DNA from: Rhodococcus rhodnii NBRC 100604
GTDB lineage: Bacteria > Actinomycetota > Actinomycetes > Mycobacteriales > Mycobacteriaceae
NCBI RefSeq assembly: GCF_001894925.1
Contig: NZ_BCXD01000024.1
Location: 19,696 to 83,695, forward strand
DNA length: 64,000 nt
Reading direction: 5' to 3'
Shown: one piece after another, positions 17,827-26,767 of the stretch
How positions within the stretch are numbered: position 1 is the stretch's first letter
Layout of the letters: each line of letters begins with the position of its first letter
Made by a program: the position numbers and the translations under genes
The notes under the pieces: model-generated
The model's input: only the letters and a program-made list of their open reading frames with translations
Told to the model about the DNA's origin: nothing
The model's database searches: none

Positions 17827-18666
17827 GTGAGCGTCGCACGAACTCCCGAACGGCACGCCGTACGCGACGTGCTCGCCGATGCCGCCGCGCAGGCACGCGC
17901 CGCGGTCGAGGATCTGGGCGAAGGCGGTGTGGGCGCGTACCTGGGCGCCGTCGCCGAGGACGACACCGCCGCGACCCATCATTTCGCCACCGAGCTGCCC
18001 GGCTATCGCGGCTGGCAGTGGGCCGTGGTGGTCGCCGCGCCCGCCGGCGCCGATCACGCGACGATCAGCGAGATCGCACTGCTGCCCGGACCCGACGCGC
18101 TCGTCTCGCCCGACTGGATTCCGTGGTCCGAGCGGATCAGGGCGGGCGACCTCGGCCCCGGTGATCTGCTCGCGCCGCACCCCGACGATCCCCGGCTCGT
18201 CCCGGGATACACCGCGACGGGTGATCCCGTCGTCGACGACACCGCGTTCGAGGTCGGACTCGGCCGTCGCCAGGTGATGAGCCGCGAGGGCAGGCTCGAC
18301 GCCGCCGAACGCTGGTTCGAGGGTGAGTGGGGCCCGTCGTCGCCGATGGCCGAGGCCGCGCCGTCCACGTGCGGGCTGTGCGGGTTCTATCTGCCGCTCG
18401 CCGGTTCGCTGCGTTCGGCGTTCGGGGTGTGCGGCAACGAGTTCGCCGCCGACGGCCACGTCGTGCACGCCGAGTTCGGCTGCGGTGCACACTCCGACAC
18501 CGAACTCCCCGGCGGTGCCGGGTCGCCGCGCTACGAAGCGTTCGACGACGCCGCCGTCGAGATCGTCGAGCGGCCCGTGCCGGCGACCGAGGCCGAGACG
18601 GCCGAGCAGGTGTCCGAGACTGTCGAGCAGGCGACCGAGACCGGGGCCGGCGAATCACCGAGCTAG
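17827..18666 (+). CDS. DUF3027 protein (Rv0877-like)
   Basis: 279 residues from GTG 17827. An N-terminal helical region is followed by 'YRGWQWAVVVAAPAG' and 'LSPDWIPW'-like segments ('LVSPDWIPWSERIRAGDLGP'), then a cysteine cluster 'CGLCGFYLPLAGS', 'GVCGNEF' and 'GCGAH', which could bind zinc. An acidic tail rich in Glu/Thr follows. This is the DUF3027 layout and Rv0877 position. Alternative in-frame ATGs at 17806 and 17809 overlap the UvrA-like stop (ATGA) and have GGGAAG upstream; GTG 17827 would be leaderless from a weak CAGACT. Its own stop is inside the next gene's apparent 5' end. Confidence 0.8.
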   Translation: MSVARTPERHAVRDVLADAAAQARAAVEDLGEGGVGAYLGAVAEDDTAATHHFATELPGYRGWQWAVVVAAPAGADHATISEIALLPGPDALVSPDWIPWSERIRAGDLGPGDLLAPHPDDPRLVPGYTATGDPVVDDTAFEVGLGRRQVMSREGRLDAAERWFEGEWGPSSPMAEAAPSTCGLCGFYLPLAGSLRSAFGVCGNEFAADGHVVHAEFGCGAHSDTELPGGAGSPRYEAFDDAAVEIVERPVPATEAETAEQVSETVEQATETGAGESPS

Positions 18667-21455
18667 CCGACCCGTTCGGCACCTCCGAGCTGCGACGCGC
18701 GACCCTCGGTGCCTGGCTGTCGTCACCGACGCGACTGCGTGAGGACGCCGCCGCCGAATCCGATCTGGTCCGTGGCGGCTATCGCGACCGGCTGTTCACC
18801 GAGCTGATCCAGAACGCGTCGGACGCCGCCGCTCAGGCCGGGACTCCGGGCCGGGTGCGCGTCCGGCTCGCGGAGCGGACGCTCGCGATCGCCAACACCG
18901 GCGTGCCCGTCACCGCTGCGGGAGTGCAGTCGATGCTCGCGCTGCGCGCCTCGAGCAAGACCGACCTGCCGCACGGCGATCGTCCCGGCGGTGAGGTCGG
19001 CCGATTCGGGGTCGGCTTCACGAGCGTGCTGTCGGTCGCCGACGACGTCGAGGTCCGGTCGACGAGCGGCTCGGTCGCGTTCTCTGCCGAGCGGACGCGG
19101 GCCGCACTCGCCGCCGACGGCGTCGAGGATCCGGGGGAGATCGCCGTTCTGCGACTCGCGTGGCCGATCGCCGCGCCGCCGCCGGACGGATTCGAGACGG
19201 AGATCGTGTTGCGGCTGCGCGACGACGTCGACACGGACGCCCTGCTCGCGGCGATCACGCGTGACGCCCCGGACCTGCTGCTCGAACTTCCCTCGGTCGC
19301 GTCGATCGACGTCGCGGGCGACGTGGTGCGGCGCGACGAACGAGAGCGCGGCGCGGTCACCGAGATCGCCGTCGGCGACCAGCGGTGGTGGCAGGTCCGC
19401 GCACCGCACGCGCGGTGGCTGATCCCCGTGCGCGGGGAGACGCCGCGCAGCGTCGGCGACGACGTGCTGCGCGCCCCGACCGCCTCGGACGAGGCACTCT
19501 CCCTTCCGGCGCGGATCGTCGCCGACGTCGCGATGGCGCCCGATCGCCGCCGCGTCGCCGCCGATGCCGATGTCCCGCGCCTCGCCGCCGGATACGCCGA
19601 CGTCGTCTCCGCGCTGCCGCCCGAACACCGCGCCCGCCTCGTCCCTGCCCCCGGCTTCCCGCGCAGCGAGGTCGACGCAGTGCTGCGCGAGGCGCTCGTA
19701 CGCGAGCTGGCGGAGCGGCCGTGGGTTCCCACCGTCGCCGAGGACGGCGTCGCGGGCGGCGACGTCCCCGGATCGCGCGCGCGGGTCTTCGGCGGACTCA
19801 CCGACGAGCTGGCCGCGATCGTGGGCGGCGTCGTCGGCGACCTCGCCGTCCCGGCGCTGTCCGGCTCCCGGGAGACCGCACTGCTACTGGCGGCAGGGGC
19901 CGCCCGGCTGGATCTCGCGGGACTCGCCGAACTGCTCGAAGGTGTCGGCCGGCCACCCGCGTGGTGGGGGCGGCTCTACGACGCGCTCGCCCCGTTCGTC
20001 GTGGATTCGGTTGCGGCAGAAGAGCTCGCGACGCTCCCCGTCCCGCTCTCGGACGGCCGCCGCGTCACCGGTCCCCGGACCGTGGTCTCGGGCGACGCCG
20101 ACGATCTCGCCGGTGTCACCGGCGTCACGTGGGCTCGGCTCGCCCATCCGGACGCCGACCGGCCGCTGCTCGCGCGCCTCGGGGCGCGCCGCGCGAGCGC
20201 CGTCGACCTGCTCGACGATCCGGCGCTGCGCGCGCTGATCGACGACGCCGCGGACGACCTGCTCGACGCCGACGAGACCGCCGCGGTCACCGAAGCCGTC
20301 ATGGCACTCGCAGCGCGGGTACCCGTCGGCGCCGCTCCCGTCTGGCTCGGTGGCCTGCTGCTCCCGGACAGCGACGGCGACGAGGTGCCGGCCGATCAGC
20401 TGCTCGTGCCCTCGACACCGCTCGCGGGCCTGCTGATCGAGGACGCGCCGTTCCGGATCGTCGCCGACGACGCCGTGGCCCGGTGGGGCGAGCACGCGCT
20501 GCGCGTCGTCGGTGTGGGCGACGGATTCGCCGTTCCCACAGTCGATCCGGCCGACGCCGACGAGCTCGGCCTGGACGAGTTCGAGGTGTGGTCGGCTGCG
20601 CGGGACGTCGTGCCCGAGCAGGTCACCGTCGTGCGCGATCTCGACCTCGTGGATCCCGATCGCTGGCGGGAGGCGCTGACCGTACTCGCCGCCGATCCCG
20701 CCGTCGCGCCCCTCCTCGCCGACCGCGACGGGTACACCGCGTGGTGGCTGCGCGGGAACGTCGTGCTGGCCGGACGGCCGATCGCGGTGCTCCGCGCACC
20801 CGGCGACCCGACCTTCGCGGGCCTGCTCGACGCCGTCGAGCATCCCGCCGCGTCGGCGCTGACGGGCCTGCTCGCCGGTGCGCGCGTCGAATCGCCCGTC
20901 CTCGCACGCAGGCTCGTGGCCGCGCTCGGCGAGCGCGACCGCGCCGTGGCACCGGACGTCGTCGCGCGAGCCCACGGCGCGCTCGCGCGCGCGGTCGCGG
21001 ACGGGACCGTCGAGGTCCCGGACATCGAGCCGCCCGAACAGGTACGGGGGATCTCGGGGGCCGTCGTCGCGGCCGAGGACGCACTCGTGCTCGACGCCGG
21101 CTGGTACGCGCACGTCGTCGACCCCGATCGGCTCGTGGTGGGCGATCTCGCGACGGCCGAGGCCCTCGCCGACCTGCTCGATCTGCCGACGGCGTCGTCG
21201 CGGATCGACGCGAGCGTCCTCGGCGCGGGCGAGCGGGTGCGGCTCGGCGACGACGCCGCGGCCGTCACGGCGTTCGCGGCGGCGGGCGCCGTCGTCCCCG
21301 ATGCGACGGTGACGCTGCACGATCGGCTGCGGGTCCGCGTCGGCAGCGCGGTCACGGGGGAGTACGACGTCCCGTGGTGGGTGGATCCGGACGGAACACT
21401 GCACTGCGTGCGTGGCGCGATCTCGCCGACCGTCGTCGCAGGTGCGCGCCGGTGA
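18654..21455 (+). CDS. Sacsin-like GHKL ATPase domain protein, start codon unresolved
   Basis: About 930 residues. The N-terminal GHKL/Hsp90-like ATPase of the sacsin type is clear: 'LFTELIQNASDAAAQAG' (N box with Glu, Asn, Asp), 'LAIANTGVPVTAAGVQS' (G1), and 'GRFGVGFTSVLS' (G2). The remaining 700 residues are Asp/Ala/Val-rich and unassigned. Homology begins about 'ADPFGTSELRRATLGAWL', yet no ATG, GTG or TTG lies in frame between 18420 and that motif. The first usable non-standard codons are ATC 18654 and CTG 18690. I mark 18654 only as a boundary. The stop overlaps the PAP2 GTG by 3 bases. Known bacterial relatives include helicase-linked and defence-linked proteins; the role here is unknown. 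Confidence 0.72.
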   Translation: MTELADPFGTSELRRATLGAWLSSPTRLREDAAAESDLVRGGYRDRLFTELIQNASDAAAQAGTPGRVRVRLAERTLAIANTGVPVTAAGVQSMLALRASSKTDLPHGDRPGGEVGRFGVGFTSVLSVADDVEVRSTSGSVAFSAERTRAALAADGVEDPGEIAVLRLAWPIAAPPPDGFETEIVLRLRDDVDTDALLAAITRDAPDLLLELPSVASIDVAGDVVRRDERERGAVTEIAVGDQRWWQVRAPHARWLIPVRGETPRSVGDDVLRAPTASDEALSLPARIVADVAMAPDRRRVAADADVPRLAAGYADVVSALPPEHRARLVPAPGFPRSEVDAVLREALVRELAERPWVPTVAEDGVAGGDVPGSRARVFGGLTDELAAIVGGVVGDLAVPALSGSRETALLLAAGAARLDLAGLAELLEGVGRPPAWWGRLYDALAPFVVDSVAAEELATLPVPLSDGRRVTGPRTVVSGDADDLAGVTGVTWARLAHPDADRPLLARLGARRASAVDLLDDPALRALIDDAADDLLDADETAAVTEAVMALAARVPVGAAPVWLGGLLLPDSDGDEVPADQLLVPSTPLAGLLIEDAPFRIVADDAVARWGEHALRVVGVGDGFAVPTVDPADADELGLDEFEVWSAARDVVPEQVTVVRDLDLVDPDRWREALTVLAADPAVAPLLADRDGYTAWWLRGNVVLAGRPIAVLRAPGDPTFAGLLDAVEHPAASALTGLLAGARVESPVLARRLVAALGERDRAVAPDVVARAHGALARAVADGTVEVPDIEPPEQVRGISGAVVAAEDALVLDAGWYAHVVDPDRLVVGDLATAEALADLLDLPTASSRIDASVLGAGERVRLGDDAAAVTAFAAAGAVVPDATVTLHDRLRVRVGSAVTGEYDVPWWVDPDGTLHCVRGAISPTVVAGARR

Positions 21456-22009
21456 CGGAGACACTCGCGGCGGCCGACGGGCTCGACGGCGCCGTGCTCG
21501 ACTCCGTGCTGCGCGACCGCACCCCGGGTCTCGCGGAAGTCCTGTACGCCGTCACCTACACGGGCGGGACGGCGGCGATCGCGATCGGAGCCGCGATCGT
21601 CGCGCTCGCGTTGCTCGTCCGGGGCCGGCGCGGTGACGCCGTGTTCGTCGCCGCCGCGACGGCGTTCAGCTTCGTCGCGATGAACGTACTGAAACTCGTG
21701 TGGCGGCGCGAACGCCCGCCGGTTCCGGAGCGGCTCGTCGAGGTGTCGAGCTACTCGTTCCCGTCGGGGCACGCGATGCTCACGGCGCTGTTCGCGGGTG
21801 TCGTCGTCACCGTGCTCGTGCGATCACGGCTGCCGCGGGCGGCGCTCGTCGCGGCGATCACGTGCATGGTGGTCTACACGATCGCGATCGGACTCACTCG
21901 GGTGTACCTCGCGGCGCACTGGATGACGGACGTCCTCGCGGGATGGGCCGCCGGCGGCGCGCTGGCGCTCGTCGCCGCGGCGATCGCGTCACGCGTACGA
22001 CGTGGCTGA
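21452..22009 (+). CDS. PAP2-type membrane phosphatase
   Basis: 185 residues, about five to six membrane helices. The phosphatidic-acid-phosphatase signature is complete: 'KLVWRRERPP' (motif 1), 'SYSFPSGHAM' (motif 2 with the acid/base His), and 'LTRVYLAAHWMTDVLAG' (motif 3 with the nucleophile His). It probably dephosphorylates a lipid or prenyl phosphate at the membrane face. GTG start overlaps the ATPase stop (GTGA), so the two are translationally coupled. Confidence 0.88.
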   Translation: MTETLAAADGLDGAVLDSVLRDRTPGLAEVLYAVTYTGGTAAIAIGAAIVALALLVRGRRGDAVFVAAATAFSFVAMNVLKLVWRRERPPVPERLVEVSSYSFPSGHAMLTALFAGVVVTVLVRSRLPRAALVAAITCMVVYTIAIGLTRVYLAAHWMTDVLAGWAAGGALALVAAAIASRVRRG

Positions 22010-22035
22010 CTCGCCGGTCCGGTCCGGCCGGTGAC

Positions 22036-22293
22036 TCAGAGCAGTCCCTGCTGGGCGCCGCGTTTTCCTGCGCGCGCACTCCGCAGCTGAATCGAATAGA
22101 GCACGAAGCCCACGGCGCCGAGAATCACTCCCGCGATGCACGCTTCGAGTGCGCCGTACCACTGCGTGTCGGTGGCGATCACCACAACGCCGGTGACGAT
22201 CCACGCCGCGACGCCTCCCACGAGCGCGACGCGCGGATCGCTCAGGCGGCGCAAAACCGCAGGCTCGGGTACCGATATCGGCTCGGACGGCAT
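22036..22293 (-). CDS. DUF2530 membrane protein (Rv0879c-like)
   Basis: 85 residues. 'LRRLSDPRVALVGGVAAWIV' leads into two membrane helices (about 20-40 and 48-68), with a conserved Trp in each region, and the protein ends with a basic tail. Same size and position as Rv0879c. ATG 22293 is preceded by 7 nt and a TACAGT -10, a clear leaderless arrangement; GTG 22302 would overlap that -10 and is rejected. Function unknown. Confidence 0.78.
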   Translation of the reverse strand: MPSEPISVPEPAVLRRLSDPRVALVGGVAAWIVTGVVVIATDTQWYGALEACIAGVILGAVGFVLYSIQLRSARAGKRGAQQGLL

Positions 22294-22300
22294 GATGGCC

Positions 22301-22306
22301 ACTGTA
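22301..22306 (-). promoter_or_regulatory. -10 element of the DUF2530 gene (leaderless)
   Basis: TACAGT on the minus strand, 7 nt before ATG 22293. The predicted transcription start falls on the start codon. Confidence 0.6.
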
Positions 22307-22440
22307 CGGTGGCGATGCCGACGCGGTGCGATCGCGCCACGGGACGCGCGAGCCGTGGTGGTTGGTCCGGCGGGCGAGGGTGTATTTTTCGCGGGTTCGG
22401 AAATACTCGGGGATCACGGCGCGAAGAGGACGAAACGGCC

Positions 22441-23895
22441 ATGGCAGTCGGCACCAAGCTGCTCGACAACTACTTCAAGATCAGCGAACGCGGCTCGACC
22501 GTGAGCGCCGAGGTGCGTGGGGGCGTCGTCACGTTCTTCGCGATGGCGTACATCGTCGTGCTCAATCCGCTGATCCTCGGCAGCTTCTCGCCCGACGACG
22601 CCGTCGCCAAGGTCGACGTGCTCGGGAACATCCTTCCGGTCAACCAGGTCGCGGCCGTCACGGCGCTCGTCGCGGGCCTCATGAGCATCGTCTTCGGCGT
22701 CGTCGCGAACTATCCGTTCGCGATCGCCGCGGGCCTCGGCATCAACTCGCTGCTCGCGGTGACCATCGCGCCGCAGGTCACGTGGCCCGAGGCGATGGGG
22801 CTCGTCGTGATCGACGGCATCATCATCGTGGTCCTCGCGCTCACCGGCTTCCGCACCGCCGTCTTCAACGCGATCCCGCCCGAACTCAAGGCGGCGATCG
22901 CCGCGGGCATCGGCGCGTTCATCGCGTTCATCGGTCTCGTCGACTCGGGCTTCGTCCGCCGCATCCCCGACGCCGCCGGCACCACCGTCCCCGTCGGCCT
23001 CGGCATCGACGGCTCGATCGCGTCGTGGCCGACCGCCGTGTTCGTCTTCGGCCTGCTGCTCATGGGCGTCCTCGTGGCACGAAAGGTCAAGGGCGGCCTG
23101 CTCATCGGCATCGTCGTCACGACGATCGTCGCGGCCATCGTCGAAGCGTTCGCGAACGTCGGCCCGTCGCAGGGCACCAATCCCAAGGGCTGGAACCTCT
23201 CGACTCCCGAGCGGCCCGACAGCTTCTTCGGCCTGCCCGACCTCAGCCTCGTCGGCGACGTCAGCGTGTTCGGCGCGTTCACCCGGATCGGTGTCATCGC
23301 CGCGTCGCTGCTCGTCTTCACGCTCGTCCTCGCGAACTTCTTCGACGCGATGGGCACGATGACGGGACTCGGCAAGGAAGCGAACCTCGTCGACGAGAAG
23401 GGCAATCTCCCCAAGATCGGCAAGGCGCTCGTCGTCGAGGGCGCGGGTGCGATCGCGGGCGGTGGTGCCTCGGCGAGCTCGAACACCGTCTTCGTCGAAT
23501 CGGCGTCCGGCATCGCGGAAGGGGCGAGGACGGGCCTCGCGAACGTCGTCACCGGCATCCTGTTCCTCGTCGCGATGTTCTTCACGCCGCTCTACTCGGT
23601 CGTTCCGATCGAGGCGGCGGCGCCCGCGCTCGTCGTCGTCGGCGCGCTCATGATCGCGCAGGTCCTCGACATCGACCTGCGCCGGTTCGAGATCGCGCTG
23701 CCGGCATTCCTCACGATCCTCGCGATGCCGTTCACGTACTCGATCGCCAACGGCATCGGCGTCGGCTTCATCTCGTGGGTCGTCCTGCAGACCGCCGCGG
23801 GCAAGGTGAAGCAGATCCACCCGCTGCTGTGGATCGTCGCGGCCCTGTTCGTCGCGTACTTCACGATCGACCCGATCACCGAGGCACTGACCTGA
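22441..23895 (+). CDS. NCS2 purine permease, AzgA-like
   Basis: 484 residues, about 12-14 membrane segments. Imports adenine, guanine or hypoxanthine with protons. Family markers: 'EVRGGVVTFFAMAYIVVLNP' near the N-terminus, 'AAGLGINSLLA', 'IPPELKAAIAAGIGAFIAFI', 'NFFDAMGTMTGLGKEA', and 'GGGASASSNTVFVESASGIA' with the substrate-site Glu/Ser-rich helix. Start ATG follows GAGGACG. It stands alone upstream of the MarR gene, with a 74-bp gap carrying the latter's promoter. No purine riboswitch was recognised in the 147 bp upstream. Confidence 0.9.
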   Translation: MAVGTKLLDNYFKISERGSTVSAEVRGGVVTFFAMAYIVVLNPLILGSFSPDDAVAKVDVLGNILPVNQVAAVTALVAGLMSIVFGVVANYPFAIAAGLGINSLLAVTIAPQVTWPEAMGLVVIDGIIIVVLALTGFRTAVFNAIPPELKAAIAAGIGAFIAFIGLVDSGFVRRIPDAAGTTVPVGLGIDGSIASWPTAVFVFGLLLMGVLVARKVKGGLLIGIVVTTIVAAIVEAFANVGPSQGTNPKGWNLSTPERPDSFFGLPDLSLVGDVSVFGAFTRIGVIAASLLVFTLVLANFFDAMGTMTGLGKEANLVDEKGNLPKIGKALVVEGAGAIAGGGASASSNTVFVESASGIAEGARTGLANVVTGILFLVAMFFTPLYSVVPIEAAAPALVVVGALMIAQVLDIDLRRFEIALPAFLTILAMPFTYSIANGIGVGFISWVVLQTAAGKVKQIHPLLWIVAALFVAYFTIDPITEALT

Positions 23896-23957
23896 TCCCG
23901 GTCGCCCGAGCGGCAGTGATCTCGGTCCGCGGCGACGTCGGTGCCCGAACTGTCCCG

Positions 23958-23963
23958 TATTCT
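23958..23963 (+). promoter_or_regulatory. -10 element of the MarR gene (leaderless)
   Basis: TATTCT, 6 nt before GTG 23970, in the gap after the purine permease. The predicted mRNA starts at or beside the start codon. Confidence 0.6.
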
Positions 23964-23969
23964 GCAGGC

Positions 23970-24422
23970 GTGACCTCCGATCCCCGTGCGCTCGCGAGCG
24001 AGCTCTCGCTCGTCCTCGTCCGCATCACGCGTCAGCTGCGTGGCAGGCGAGCCGACGCCCAGATCTCGCTCACGCAGCTGTCGGCGATCGCGACGCTCGC
24101 CCGTGACGGGGCGATGACGCCGGGGAACCTCGCTGCCAGGGAACACGTCCAGCCGCCGTCGATGACACGCGTCATCGCCTCGCTCACCGACGCCGGGCTC
24201 GTCGCGCGTACACCGCACCCGACGGACGGCCGGCAGGTGCTCGTGTCGCTCACCGACGCGGGGCGCGCCCTCTTCGAGGAGGAGTCCAACGCGCGCGAGG
24301 AATGGATGACCGAGCGTCTCGCGTCGCTGAACGAGGACGATCGGAACACGATCGGCGACGCCGTCGCGATTCTGCGCGACCTCGTGACGCCGCCGTCCGG
24401 AACCCCCACGCGCGGACGCTGA
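23970..24422 (+). CDS. MarR family regulator (Rv0880-like)
   Basis: 150 residues. Winged helix-turn-helix: 'ISLTQLSAIATLARDGAMTP' , 'LAAREHVQPPSMTRVIASL' as recognition helix, and the wing 'ARTPHPTDGRQVLVSLTDAG' with the conserved Asp-Gly-Arg. It should dimerise and repress from DNA, responding to a small aromatic or oxidant. The MFS pump gene begins 48 bp downstream on the same strand, so it is probably its regulator. GTG start, leaderless. Confidence 0.87.
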   Translation: MTSDPRALASELSLVLVRITRQLRGRRADAQISLTQLSAIATLARDGAMTPGNLAAREHVQPPSMTRVIASLTDAGLVARTPHPTDGRQVLVSLTDAGRALFEEESNAREEWMTERLASLNEDDRNTIGDAVAILRDLVTPPSGTPTRGR

Positions 24423-24470
24423 CCGGCCCCCGGGCTCCCGACGTCGCGGGCTCGGGAGGACGATGACCGG

Positions 24471-25715
24471 GTGAGTGCACCCGACGAACCCCGGCGAAGC
24501 GGGATGTTCGCGGCGCTGCACACGCGCAACTACCGGCTGTGGGCGGGCGGCCAGATCGTCTCGCTCGTCGGCACGTGGATGCAGCGCATCGCCCAGGACT
24601 GGCTCGTCCTCACGCTCTCGGGCGGCAACGCTCTCGCCGTCGGCATCGTCATGGCGCTGCAGTTCGGTCCCACACTCGTCCTGTCGGTGTGGGGCGGTGT
24701 GCTCGCGGACCGGTTCGACAAGCGCCGGCTGCTCATGGCGACGCAGGTCGGAATGGCCACGTGCGCACTCGTTCTCGGGCTGCTCGACGTCACGGGCGCG
24801 GTCGTGTTGTGGCACGTGTACGTCGTCGCACTCGTCCTCGGTTGTGTGTCGGCGATCGACGCTCCCGTGCGGCAGTCGTTCACGATCGAGATGGTCGGTC
24901 CCGAGCGGTTGTCGAACGCGATCGCCCTGAACTCGATGACGTTCAACAGTGCCCGCATCGTCGGCCCTGCGATCTCCGGCGTGCTCATCACGTGGATCGG
25001 CACCGGGTGGGTGTTCCTGCTCAACGTCGTGACGTTCGCGGGCGTCCTCGCGGGGCTCGCCGCGATGCGGGAACGTGAGTTGTTCGCCTCACCCAAGGTG
25101 CCGCGCGCGAAGGGACAGGTGCGCGAGGGCTTCCGATACGTGCGGTCCAGGCCCGATCTCGTCGTCGTCCTCGCCGCCGTGTTCATGGTGTCGACGTTCG
25201 GGCTCAATTTCCCGCTGAGCCTGGCTGTGCTCGCGCGCACGACCTTCGAGCAGGGCGCCGACGCGTACGGACTCCTGTCGACGATGCTCGCGATCGGCAC
25301 GCTCGCGGGTGCCGTGATCGCGGCGCGGCGCCGGACACCGCCGAGGCTGCGCACGCTCCTCGCCGCCGCGGCCGGGTTCGGGCTGTTCGAGATCCTCGTC
25401 GGCGTGATGCCGACGTACGTCCTCGTCGCGATCCTGCTCGTCCCGACGGGCGCGCTCACGCTCACCTTCACGACGGCAGCGATGAACATCCTGCAGGCGT
25501 CGGTGCCGTCCGAGATGCGCGGCCGGGTCATGGGCATCTACATGCTGTGCTTCCTGGGTGGCACCCCGCTCGGCGGTCCGGTGCTGGGCTGGCTCGCCGA
25601 CGTTCTCGACCCGCGAGCGCCGCTCGTGATCGGTGGCGCGATCTCGCTCGCCAGCGGCGTCGCGGCCGTCGCGTACCTGTGGTGGCGTCAGCGAATCGAG
25701 ACGGGATCGTCCTGA
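24471..25715 (+). CDS. MFS exporter (EntS/MFS_3 type)
   Basis: 414 residues, 12 predicted membrane helices. Opens 'FAALHTRNYRLWAGGQIVSL', typical of the subfamily, with an intact motif A 'GGVLADRFDKRRLL' after helix 2 and 'DAPVRQSFTIEMVGPERLSN' after helix 4. Exports a siderophore, drug or metabolite by proton antiport. GTG start, 48 bp after the MarR stop, so the two likely form an operon. Confidence 0.85.
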   Translation: MSAPDEPRRSGMFAALHTRNYRLWAGGQIVSLVGTWMQRIAQDWLVLTLSGGNALAVGIVMALQFGPTLVLSVWGGVLADRFDKRRLLMATQVGMATCALVLGLLDVTGAVVLWHVYVVALVLGCVSAIDAPVRQSFTIEMVGPERLSNAIALNSMTFNSARIVGPAISGVLITWIGTGWVFLLNVVTFAGVLAGLAAMRERELFASPKVPRAKGQVREGFRYVRSRPDLVVVLAAVFMVSTFGLNFPLSLAVLARTTFEQGADAYGLLSTMLAIGTLAGAVIAARRRTPPRLRTLLAAAAGFGLFEILVGVMPTYVLVAILLVPTGALTLTFTTAAMNILQASVPSEMRGRVMGIYMLCFLGGTPLGGPVLGWLADVLDPRAPLVIGGAISLASGVAAVAYLWWRQRIETGSS

Positions 25716-25735
25716 CGTTTCGCTTCGATCCGGTG

Positions 25736-25819
25736 CTACGTCCACCAGAAGACGAGTGCCGCGAGGACGGAGCCCGCCGACGACAGCGCCTGCGCGCCGA
25801 GGTGGACGTCGTACTCCAT
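25736..25819 (-). CDS. Possible 27-residue membrane peptide
   Basis: ATG 25819 to stop 25736 encodes a peptide that is polar at its start and hydrophobic at its end ('LAALVFWWT'), fitting a single membrane helix. It lies in the 200-bp gap between the MFS and methyltransferase genes. No convincing ribosome site or promoter. May be chance. Confidence 0.18.
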   Translation of the reverse strand: MEYDVHLGAQALSSAGSVLAALVFWWT

Positions 25820-25915
25820 GGCGCGGCTCGCTCGGTCGAGTAGCGGTATTCGCCGAGTCGCCGGCCCGGCGCGCTCCGGGGACCGCGAGTCGCGGCCGGC
25901 GCGGCGTGCGGCACG

Positions 25916-26731
25916 ATGACGTGCGTGGTTCACGTCATCGACATCACCGACCCCGCCGATCCGCGGCTCGACGACTATCGCGATCTCAACAAGTCCGATC
26001 GCCGTCCCGATCTGCCCGGCGGCAAGGGGCTCGTGATCGCCGAAGGCGTGCTCGTCGTGGAGCGGATGCTCACGTCGCGATTCGTCCCGATCAGCCTGCT
26101 CGGCGTCGACCGGCGACTCACCGAACTGGGCAGCCGCCTCGGCGGTGTGGACGTGCCGTTCTACCGGACGCCCACCGAGGTGATGGACGAGGTGATCGGC
26201 TTCCACCTCAACCGCGGTGTGCTGGCGGCGGCGCGACGACCCGAGCCGCTCACCGCGCAGGACGTGCTGACCAGTGCGCGCACCGTCGCCGTCCTCGAGG
26301 GAGTCAACGATCACGAGAATCTCGGATCGATGTTCCGCAACGCCGCGGGGCTCGGCGTCGACGGCGTGCTGTTCGGCAAGGGCGCGGCCGATCCGCTCTA
26401 CCGGCGCGCCGTGCGGGTGTCGATGGGACACGTGCTGCGCGTCCCGTTCGCCGACGTCCCCGACTGGCCGCGGGGGCTGAACCTGCTGCGCGAGAACGGC
26501 TTCCAGCTCATCTCGCTGACGCCGGACCCGGGCGCCGTCCGGCTCGCGGACGCGATGACGGGGGAGAAGGTCGCGGTGCTGCTCGGTGCCGAGGGGCCCG
26601 GGCTGACCGAGCACGCGATGCGCGCGACCGACGTCCGCGCCCGGATCCCGATGGCGCCGGGCACCGATTCGCTCAACGTCGCGACGGCGGCGGCGATGGC
26701 CTTCTACGAACGGGCACGGACCGCGGAGTGA
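25916..26731 (+). CDS. SpoU/TrmH family RNA 2'-O-methyltransferase (Rv0881-like)
   Basis: 271 residues. An N-terminal substrate-binding domain (about 1-105, 'GLVIAEGVLVVERML') precedes the SPOUT methyltransferase domain with all three motifs: 'EGVNDHENLGSMFRNAAGLG' (motif 1), 'VLLGAEGPGLTE' (motif 2) and 'IPMAPGTDSLNVATAAAMAF' (motif 3), which build the knotted S-adenosylmethionine site. Methylates a ribose in rRNA or tRNA; the exact target is not readable. Start ATG 25916 is used; an in-frame GTG at 25925 is possible. Confidence 0.9.
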   Translation: MTCVVHVIDITDPADPRLDDYRDLNKSDRRPDLPGGKGLVIAEGVLVVERMLTSRFVPISLLGVDRRLTELGSRLGGVDVPFYRTPTEVMDEVIGFHLNRGVLAAARRPEPLTAQDVLTSARTVAVLEGVNDHENLGSMFRNAAGLGVDGVLFGKGAADPLYRRAVRVSMGHVLRVPFADVPDWPRGLNLLRENGFQLISLTPDPGAVRLADAMTGEKVAVLLGAEGPGLTEHAMRATDVRARIPMAPGTDSLNVATAAAMAFYERARTAE

Positions 26732-26767
26732 CGGCTCGCTCGCGGTTCGTTCGCGGCAGCCGAAGGC

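Noticed and set aside
16184..17896. 570-residue minus-strand open frame
   Set aside because: Antisense of the UvrA-like gene, whose zinc and ATPase motifs fix the coding strand.
15655..18666. 1003-residue plus-strand open frame
   Set aside because: Only its last 279 residues (DUF3027) are coding; the rest is an Arg/Gly-rich shadow of the UvrA-like gene.
19385..22009. 874-residue plus-strand open frame
   Set aside because: Only the final 185 residues (PAP2) are coding; the rest is a shadow frame of the ATPase gene.
22307..22440. Purine riboswitch before the purine permease
   Set aside because: No conserved purine-aptamer loops or paired arms found in the short gap.
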